A stretch of DNA of 19,924 nucleotides. Source: an uncultured Lachnospiraceae bacterium (GTDB lineage: Bacteria > Bacillota > Clostridia > Lachnospirales > Lachnospiraceae). Shown piece by piece: positions 15,343 to 19,924 of this stretch. A program made the position numbers and the translations under genes. The DNA is taken from positions 1 through 19,924 of the forward strand of contig CAJTUA010000005.1 of assembly GCA_910579615.1 (NCBI GenBank). The letters run 5' to 3'. Below the pieces are notes generated by a model. That model had not been told where the DNA came from and searched no databases. It saw only the letters and a program-made list of their open reading frames with translations. How positions within the stretch are numbered: position 1 is the stretch's first letter; each line of letters starts with the position of its first letter.

Positions 15343-15429
15343 GGGAAAAACACAAAAAATATGTTAATAAGCAAAAAAAGTGTTGGAAATAATCGCAGGA
15401 GATTGCACACAGAAGCTTTTCTTTTTGGA

Positions 15430-15558
15430 AAGGACATGGTATAATATCGCCAGATATTATACCGGCGCCGATTCGCCGTCCGACCAAAGGGAGGACAATT
15501 TCCCTGGCGAATCGTGTGCATCCGCCGGGGGCAACATGTCCGAAGGACATGGTATAAT
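15430..15558 (+). other. Repeat-bounded structured element between galT and fabH
   Basis: This gene-free stretch carries an exact 16-base direct repeat (15430-15445 and 15543-15558), each copy containing the extended -10 motif TGGTATAAT. The first copy runs into a perfect 11-pair inverted repeat (15438-15448 with 15453-15463, four-base centre). Then CCGGCG (15462-15467) pairs with CGCCGG (15523-15528), enclosing CGATTCGCC (15469-15477) with GGCGAATCG (15506-15514) and AGGGA with TCCCT. CATGTCC (15534-15540) can pair with GGACATG at either 15432-15438 or 15545-15551, so two alternative closures exist. No -35 box of quality precedes either -10. It could be a structured RNA, a double promoter with an operator, or a small repeated insertion. 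I recognise no known family. The rest of 15260-15731 contains a six-pair AAGTGC/GCACTT hairpin (15594-15628) and otherwise nothing clear. Confidence 0.5.
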
Positions 15559-15731
15559 GTGCGTGAAGGCAAAGCCAGGAATCAAAAAGATGGAAGTGCA
15601 AAAACATGCATTTCGTTTCCGGCACTTTTAAATTTCGTCCTGCGCACGCAAGATTCGTTTTAAAAGCGGGTATATGAAACAGGATGGGTTTTTATAGAAC
15701 AAGATAAAATCTGGAAGGATTGGAGTATAAA

Positions 15732-16697
15732 ATGAATGCACATATTATAGGAACTGGGAGTTTTCTCCCGGCGAAGGTAGTGACTAATTTTGAACTGGCG
15801 GAACATATGGATACAAGTGATGAGTGGATTGTGAGCCGGACAGGTATCCGGCAGCGCCATATTGCGGTGGGGGAAACAACGGCAGGGATGGCGTTGGAGG
15901 CGGCAAAACGCGCACTTGAGGATGCAGGGATGCAACCGGAGGAGTTGGAGATGATTCTTCTTGCGACCGTTTCCCCCGACCATATTGTGCCGAGTGCGGC
16001 ATGTGAGGTACAGGCAATGCTTGGCGCGAAAAACGCAGTGGCAATCGAACTGAATGCGGCATGTTCTGGTTTTGTATTTGGCCTGAATACGGCGCAGGCG
16101 TATGTAAGGGCAGGAATTTATAAGAAGATTCTGGTGGTTGGCGTGGAGACGCTTTCAAAGATTGTGGATTGGAGTGACCGGAGCACTTGTATCCTGTTTG
16201 GTGACGGGGCGGGCGCCGCGGTGCTGACCGCGGATGAAAACGCAGGGATTCAGGATTTCATACAGTTTGCAGATGGCACGAAGGGGGAGGCATTGCTGTG
16301 CGATGCTAAGCCGCTGCGCAATCTTTTTGTACAGAACGAACAAAAGCAGGAGCATGTGCGGATGGATGGGCAGGAAGTCTTTAAGTTTGCCGTGCGCCGC
16401 GTCAGCGAGTCGATTGACCAGCTTTTGGAGCGCAACAGCCTGGCAACACAGGAGATTGGCTGTTATATTCTGCATCAGGCGAATGCGCGGATTATCCAGT
16501 CTGTCGTCAAGCATCTGAAGGAGGACGGGGAAAAATTTCCGATGAATGTTGAGCGCTGTGGCAATACTTCCGGAGCTTCGGTGCCGTTGCTTTTGGATGA
16601 GTTAAACCGCGCCGGGCGGCTGAAACGGGGAGAGAAGGTGATTATGTCCGGTTTTGGCGGCGGTCTGACTTGGGGGAGCATTTATATGATTTGGTAA
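15732..16697 (+). CDS. fabH: Beta-ketoacyl-ACP synthase III
   Basis: 321 residues, normal length. It condenses an acyl-CoA primer with malonyl-ACP to start fatty acid synthesis in the cytoplasm. ATG 15732 has GGAG (15722-15725) six bases upstream; a TTG at 15720 would precede that site. The catalytic triad is complete: Cys111 in LNAACSGFVFG, His248 in ILHQANARI and Asn278 in ERCGNTSGASVP. The start region IIGTGSFLPAKVVTN, SDEWIVSRTGI-R-Q-R-H and the end GEKVIMSGFGGGLTWGS are also typical. It stands alone, followed directly by its own terminator, rather than leading a fabK/D/G/F cluster as usual in Clostridia. It may therefore be the housekeeping copy displaced from its cluster or a specialised paralogue; sequence alone does not separate these. 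Confidence 0.95.
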   Translation: MNAHIIGTGSFLPAKVVTNFELAEHMDTSDEWIVSRTGIRQRHIAVGETTAGMALEAAKRALEDAGMQPEELEMILLATVSPDHIVPSAACEVQAMLGAKNAVAIELNAACSGFVFGLNTAQAYVRAGIYKKILVVGVETLSKIVDWSDRSTCILFGDGAGAAVLTADENAGIQDFIQFADGTKGEALLCDAKPLRNLFVQNEQKQEHVRMDGQEVFKFAVRRVSESIDQLLERNSLATQEIGCYILHQANARIIQSVVKHLKEDGEKFPMNVERCGNTSGASVPLLLDELNRAGRLKRGEKVIMSGFGGGLTWGSIYMIW

Positions 16698-16710
16698 TGG
16701 AAAGGCAGGG

Positions 16711-16756
16711 ACGCCGCGTGGCCAGGTCTGGTGTTTTGCGCGGCGTTTTGCTTTCT
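16711..16756 (+). terminator. fabH terminator
   Basis: ACGCCGCG (16711-16718) pairs exactly with CGCGGCGT (16739-16746) around a 20-base loop, followed by TTTGCTTTCT. It starts 13 bases after the fabH stop. Confidence 0.8.
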
Positions 16757-16866
16757 GCCTGCCATTTTGTGGATGGGCAGACTGCGGGAACTGGAATGTG
16801 CTTTTATGGGAATATTATCCTTTTACTGGAAAAACAGGAAAAAGCAAAAAAATTTTCAAATTGTGC

Positions 16867-16895
16867 TTGACAATTTGAAAAAAATAGTGCATAAT
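16867..16895 (+). promoter_or_regulatory. Promoter of the tRNA pair
   Basis: TTGACA (16867-16872), 17-base spacer, CATAAT (16890-16895). Start expected near 16902. The first transcribed bases contain a seven-pair hairpin, AACATCG (16904-16910) with CGATGTT (16917-16923), directly before the tRNA-Pro acceptor stem. Confidence 0.75.
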
Positions 16896-16927
16896 AAATG
16901 AGCAACATCGTTGAAGCGATGTTATTT

Positions 16928-17001
16928 CGAGGCGTGGCTCAGTTTGGTAGAGCGCTGCGTTCGGGACGCAGAGGCCGCAAGTTCGAATCTTGTCGCCTCG
17001 A
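16928..17001 (+). tRNA. tRNA-Pro (anticodon CGG)
   Basis: Full cloverleaf: acceptor CGAGGCG/CGCCTCG, D arm GCTC...GAGC, anticodon arm CTGCG-TTCGGGA-CGCAG with CGG at positions 34-36, and T arm GCAAG-TTCGAAT-CTTGT with one G-U pair. Discriminator A at 17001. CCA is not encoded. It decodes CCG proline codons and shares a transcript with the next tRNA, 21 bases downstream. Confidence 0.93.
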
Positions 17002-17022
17002 TTTTTCTGTGAAAACAGAAGT

Positions 17023-17095
17023 GCTGGAATAGCTCAGCCGGTAGAGCACTTCACTCGTAATGAAGGGGTCGTCAGTTCAAATCTGATTTCCAGCT
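17023..17095 (+). tRNA. tRNA-Thr (anticodon CGU)
   Basis: Acceptor GCTGGAA/TTCCAGC, D arm GCTC...GAGC, anticodon arm CTTCA-CTCGTAA-TGAAG with CGT at 34-36, T arm GTCAG-TTCAAAT-CTGAT with one G-U pair. Discriminator T at 17095; the TACCA that follows is not a directly encoded CCA. It decodes ACG threonine codons. The 3' end faces the recombinase gene, so it is the nearest plausible integration target for the element on its right. Confidence 0.93.
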
Positions 17096-17111
17096 TACCA
17101 CGAAAAAGGGA

Positions 17112-17148
17112 AGCCCGTGACCGTCCAGGTCGCGGGCTTTCTTCTTTT
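17112..17148 (+). terminator. Terminator between the tRNAs and the recombinase, likely bidirectional
   Basis: AGCCCGTGACC (17112-17122) pairs with GGTCGCGGGCT (17128-17138), 11 pairs with one wobble and a five-base loop, then TTCTTCTTTTC. Read on the minus strand the same stem is followed by TCCCTTTTT, so it can also end recombinase transcription. Confidence 0.8.
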
Positions 17149-18095
17149 CATTTCTGCAGGAAAACGTCGTCGATTTTGTAAATATCAAGCTTCAGGAGCC
17201 GGCACGCCGCGCTAAGGTCCACATAAATCTGTGTCGTGTTAAGGCTGCTGTGCCCAAGCCAGAACATCAAATCGTAAGACCGCCCGCCATAGTAGATAAA
17301 GCTTGTCGCGAACGTATGCCGCAGCAGGTGCGGATGCAGCCGTGTGATGCCAGTTGCCTTTTTCAGGCGGTTGAACATGTTCTTCACTGTCTCCAGTGTC
17401 AACGGCCGGCCATCGCGGCAGAGCAGCAGCGCGCCATCCGGATTGCAGCGTTTCGGACGATAATGGCAGAGCTGCCCCTGGATGCAGAAAGGCAGCAAGA
17501 CCATACGGTCCTGGTCGCCTTTTGCACCCCGAATAAAAATGATTCCCTTATTCACATCAATATCACCACACTGCAGGCCGACAACCTCGCTCCGGCGGAG
17601 GCCTGCATCGAGCATCAGATGGACGATCAGCCAGTTGCGCAGGCCGGTCTCATTCATAAGGTCGATGGAACTGTCAATTGTTTTAACTTCACTGATCGTT
17701 AAAACTTCCTGTTTATGTTTTTCTTTCCGGATCATCCGGTATCCCTGCATCAGGTTCTTTTCGGTATATCCATCCCGCCAGAGGAACGTATAAAATGCCC
17801 GGAGGGCAACCATATAAGTACGGACAGACGTTTTACTGATAGGCCTGGCAGACGTGGGGGTGACTGGATGTGCACCATAAGCATGGCGGTTCCGAAGATA
17901 TATATTATATGCCTTGATATCATCCGGTGTGATTTCATCCAGGGGCAGCTCCGAAGCACTGACACCTTTCCGGACTTTCATGTATTCACGGAAAAAAGAG
18001 AGCCAGACACGGTAATTCTGCAGCGTGACCGCCTTGCAATAAGTTGCCCGGTCCTCAAGAAACTTCTCAAGTGCAAGGGAGAGTGTCATTTCCAT
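17148..18095 (-). CDS. Tyrosine recombinase/integrase
   Basis: About 315 residues from ATG 18095. An N-terminal SAM-like core-binding domain (LSLALEKFLEDRATYCKAVT, TSVRTYMVALRAFYTFLWRD) is followed by the catalytic domain. All expected residues are visible: Arg in LDAGLRRSEVVGLQ, Lys in FIRGAKGDQDR, His-X-X-Arg in HPHLLRHTFATSF, His in FWLGHSSLNTTQIY and the final nucleophile Tyr in TQIYVDL. The start is uncertain: ATG 18095 has GGGAG eight bases upstream, ATG 18125 has GGGGG eight bases upstream, and the frame is open to 18167. All starts fall near or inside the end of the upstream gene, so the two are translationally coupled. It probably excises and integrates the element beginning to its left; a XerC/D-like dimer-resolution role is the alternative. 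Confidence 0.9.
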   Translation of the reverse strand: MEMTLSLALEKFLEDRATYCKAVTLQNYRVWLSFFREYMKVRKGVSASELPLDEITPDDIKAYNIYLRNRHAYGAHPVTPTSARPISKTSVRTYMVALRAFYTFLWRDGYTEKNLMQGYRMIRKEKHKQEVLTISEVKTIDSSIDLMNETGLRNWLIVHLMLDAGLRRSEVVGLQCGDIDVNKGIIFIRGAKGDQDRMVLLPFCIQGQLCHYRPKRCNPDGALLLCRDGRPLTLETVKNMFNRLKKATGITRLHPHLLRHTFATSFIYYGGRSYDLMFWLGHSSLNTTQIYVDLSAACRLLKLDIYKIDDVFLQK

Positions 18096-19740
18096 CCCCA
18101 TCACTCCCTTCATTTTCAGAATCATTTTCCTTTCCCCCTTGACGCTGCGCCTGAACAGGTGTATCATAAATACAGCCAGTTGAGCGCTCTATAAACTGGA
18201 CATCAAAATCATTTAAAACGTCAGGGGCGGCTGCAGACGCAAATTCATCAGGGCTGAATTGCTGCAGCCGTTTCCGTTTGTAGCGCTTTGCGCGCTTAAC
18301 GTCATTATCATTCAGCATCATGATCGGCAGCATGCAGTCATCCTCAATTGAGTCTTCATTGATTCCCTTTAAGTAAATCCCATATGTCACGGCCTTGTTG
18401 ATCATCTGCTCCTTAACCCGTTCACCATTCATCCTGCGGTTGTATTCCCGGCGAAGCTTCAGCTCATCGGGCATGGCGGTCAGATCGACCTGCCTGCAGC
18501 GGCGCAGTGCAGCCCAGAACGGGCAGTAGTCGCGGCGTGACTTGTTCACGTCGCTGTTTTTTTCGACGAGCCGGAACGTGTCATGTGTCAGGTAGTCGAT
18601 GATGATCTTGTGATTGTTAAAGTAGTCATAGATGCGCTGCGCCTCCCCGTACCTGCTGTTATCCTTAATCGGGACAAGGCAGTATGACTTTGTGCTGCGG
18701 CGCATGGTCTGGTACTCAACGTTGACGACAAGGTTCAGCTGCGGCGTGAGCGCATCGGCGAGCCGGAGCATCGGGTCAGACACCCGGCCGGATTCATGGT
18801 ACTGCCGGACCATATCCTCACACTGTGCCTTAACCTGCCCATCCACACCGTACTCCACATAAAATTCCAGGCGGGCGACCGTTATGTATTCCCAGGAGGC
18901 TTTCCGGTAAGCGGACTCGTAGACATACAGATCATAGCGGTTGATCAGCCCGTGGAACAGCCATGTGCGCAGGAAAAACGCCTTATATCCTTCCTGAATT
19001 ACTTCTTTTGATTTCAGGTAAATGCGGATGAAGCACTTGCCGGAGCGCCTGCCAAGTGCAATATAATCCACTTCATAATCTTCCGACCCGACCTTTGCTG
19101 TATGAAAGTTTGCATCCTTGTAGCGGTCAACGCGCATCTTATAAAAGTTTTCCAGTGTGAAAAATCTTGCCGGATTCGCGAAATAGTTCGTGTGCCAGCA
19201 GTAGTCAACACGGTTTTCCTGCACAAAGTCAATGGTTAGGCTGAAATGCTGCAGAACGCCCTTTAAAACTTCGTAGGAACGGCGGAATGCCTCCTCGACG
19301 CCGTAGAGCCAGAGGTAAAAGCTACGTATCTGTACAATCCCCTCACAGGTCAGGCTGCCGATGCCATCCGGTGCCTTCGGCACCTTCCGGGCAAGGATGA
19401 TGTCGAAGAACTCCGGGTATTCCAGCCAGACGTTGTAGTATTTCCCGTAGGTGTAGGGGAGGATGTTGAGGGGGTCGGCATCCGCCGAGTAATGCAGCTG
19501 ACGGGTAAGGCCAGGCGTACCTTCGAGCACTTCATACTGAGTATCAAAGTATTTCCGGAAGGCGAGCACAGCCGGGTCGGTGGAATCGGATGTGAAGTCC
19601 TGTTGGAGCTTGACGGAGTAATAAAAGGTGTCGATGTTATGTAGGAACTTTTTTTGTTTGCAGGAAAACCAGTATTCACGGTTTTCAATGGATAATTCAT
19701 CTTGTACCAGGCAAGAATTAAACGGTCTTTCATCCAACAT
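18067..19740 (-). CDS. Putative rolling-circle replication initiator (Rep_trans-like)
   Basis: 557 residues. The start ATG has AGGAGG exactly six bases upstream on the minus strand. Residues 167-194 (LTIDFVQENRVDYCWHTNYF) resemble the R-I-D strand of Rep_trans initiators. Residues 227-246 (IALGRRSGKCFIRIYLKSKE) and 289-297 (ARLEFYVEY) match the usual order of the G-x-R-x-S...R-I-Y-x-K and R-x-E blocks of that family, used by pT181-type plasmids, filamentous phages and Tn916-type elements. The N-terminal 160 and C-terminal 200 residues are extra; the latter has a basic stretch (KRAKRYKRKRLQQF) and a very acidic tail. I made this assignment from motif order alone, and the nicking tyrosine cannot be identified with certainty. 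The gene overlaps the recombinase downstream and has an inverted-repeat-rich region upstream, as expected for a self-replicating integrated element. Confidence 0.65.
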   Translation of the reverse strand: MLDERPFNSCLVQDELSIENREYWFSCKQKKFLHNIDTFYYSVKLQQDFTSDSTDPAVLAFRKYFDTQYEVLEGTPGLTRQLHYSADADPLNILPYTYGKYYNVWLEYPEFFDIILARKVPKAPDGIGSLTCEGIVQIRSFYLWLYGVEEAFRRSYEVLKGVLQHFSLTIDFVQENRVDYCWHTNYFANPARFFTLENFYKMRVDRYKDANFHTAKVGSEDYEVDYIALGRRSGKCFIRIYLKSKEVIQEGYKAFFLRTWLFHGLINRYDLYVYESAYRKASWEYITVARLEFYVEYGVDGQVKAQCEDMVRQYHESGRVSDPMLRLADALTPQLNLVVNVEYQTMRRSTKSYCLVPIKDNSRYGEAQRIYDYFNNHKIIIDYLTHDTFRLVEKNSDVNKSRRDYCPFWAALRRCRQVDLTAMPDELKLRREYNRRMNGERVKEQMINKAVTYGIYLKGINEDSIEDDCMLPIMMLNDNDVKRAKRYKRKRLQQFSPDEFASAAAPDVLNDFDVQFIERSTGCIYDTPVQAQRQGGKENDSENEGSDGDGNDTLPCT

Positions 19741-19772
19741 ATTGCAACCTCCTATAATTATATTTTCATTCC

Positions 19773-19801
19773 CTATTATGACTGTATTTAATGTATTTCA
19801 A
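19773..19801 (-). promoter_or_regulatory. Candidate promoter of the rep-int unit
   Basis: On the minus strand TTGAAA (19801-19796), 17-base spacer and TAATAG (19778-19773), about 30 bases before the rep start codon. The -35 is good, the -10 only moderate. Confidence 0.45.
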
Positions 19802-19803
19802 AA

Positions 19804-19909
19804 ATTTCGCCAAATGGCGATTCGGCGAATTGTATTACAATTGAAACAATTTTTCCGCAACTCGCGCCAGTAGGGAAAAGTCCGACACACAATTCGTGGT
19901 TTTGTGTGT
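19804..19909. repeat. Inverted-repeat cluster upstream of rep (origin-like)
   Basis: Three elements lie in 105 bases: TCGCCA-AA-TGGCGA (19807-19820) nested in TTCGCC/GGCGAA (19806-19829); a perfect 15-base palindrome AATTGTATTACAATT (19828-19842); and ACACACAA/TTGTGTGT (19885-19892 with 19902-19909, nine-base loop). Dense symmetric repeats next to an initiator gene are typical of replication origins or initiator/repressor operators. Which role applies cannot be decided here, and no nick-site consensus was recognised. Confidence 0.4.
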
Positions 19910-19924
19910 ATTTCCAGACCACCT

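Noticed and set aside
15559..15630. GGCAAAGCC-containing stretch resembling a class I cyclic-di-GMP riboswitch
   Set aside because: The surrounding conserved bases and the closing stem of that riboswitch are absent.
1..19924. CRISPR arrays, insertion sequences and rRNA genes
   Set aside because: No regularly spaced repeats, no transposase frame and no rRNA signature were found in the window.

Overview
The window looks like chromosomal DNA of an anaerobic Firmicute, most likely a Lachnospiraceae-type Clostridium. The grounds are strong AGGAGG-type ribosome binding sites, near-consensus sigma-A promoters, the Firmicute-type GalT, and protein families (DUF4160 pair, Fpg/Nei-like protein with MLELPE start, GLUG/chitobiase-C secreted protein) that I associate with gut Clostridia. 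This assignment rests on family recognition only, since no search was possible.

Layout. 1-1260 is an accessory patch: a decayed 3' end of a winged-helix regulator (209-475), then a consensus promoter (583-612) and an overlapping two-gene unit, a small acidic partner protein plus a DUF4160 protein. 1295-2753 is a consensus promoter and a secreted beta-helix-like protein with a C-terminal chitobiase-like domain. 2781-9213 is the core ammonium-assimilation operon: promoter, a leader with a strong terminator-like hairpin, gltB and gltD (glutamate synthase), and a long rho-independent terminator. 9497-13680 is a same-strand run of small genes: two uncharacterised acidic proteins, a pyridoxamine-phosphate-oxidase-like protein, an Fpg/Nei-like protein lacking the usual catalytic proline, an alpha/beta hydrolase, and two overlapping uncharacterised ORFs. 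galT (Leloir pathway) lies on the minus strand (13769-15259). Between galT and a solitary fabH (15732-16697) is a 470-base gene-free stretch holding an unusual repeat-and-hairpin element (15430-15558).

After fabH and its terminator come tRNA-Pro(CGG) and tRNA-Thr(CGU) under one promoter. Immediately beyond them, pointing back towards the tRNAs, are a tyrosine recombinase and, overlapping upstream of it, a putative rolling-circle replication initiator (Rep_trans-like). Upstream of that gene is a cluster of inverted repeats reaching towards the window edge. This right end is best read as one end of an integrated, replicative mobile element whose remainder lies beyond base 19924.

The points most deserving a second look are the 15430-15558 element, the gltB leader, the Rep/integrase element at the tRNA genes, and the proline-less Fpg/Nei homologue.
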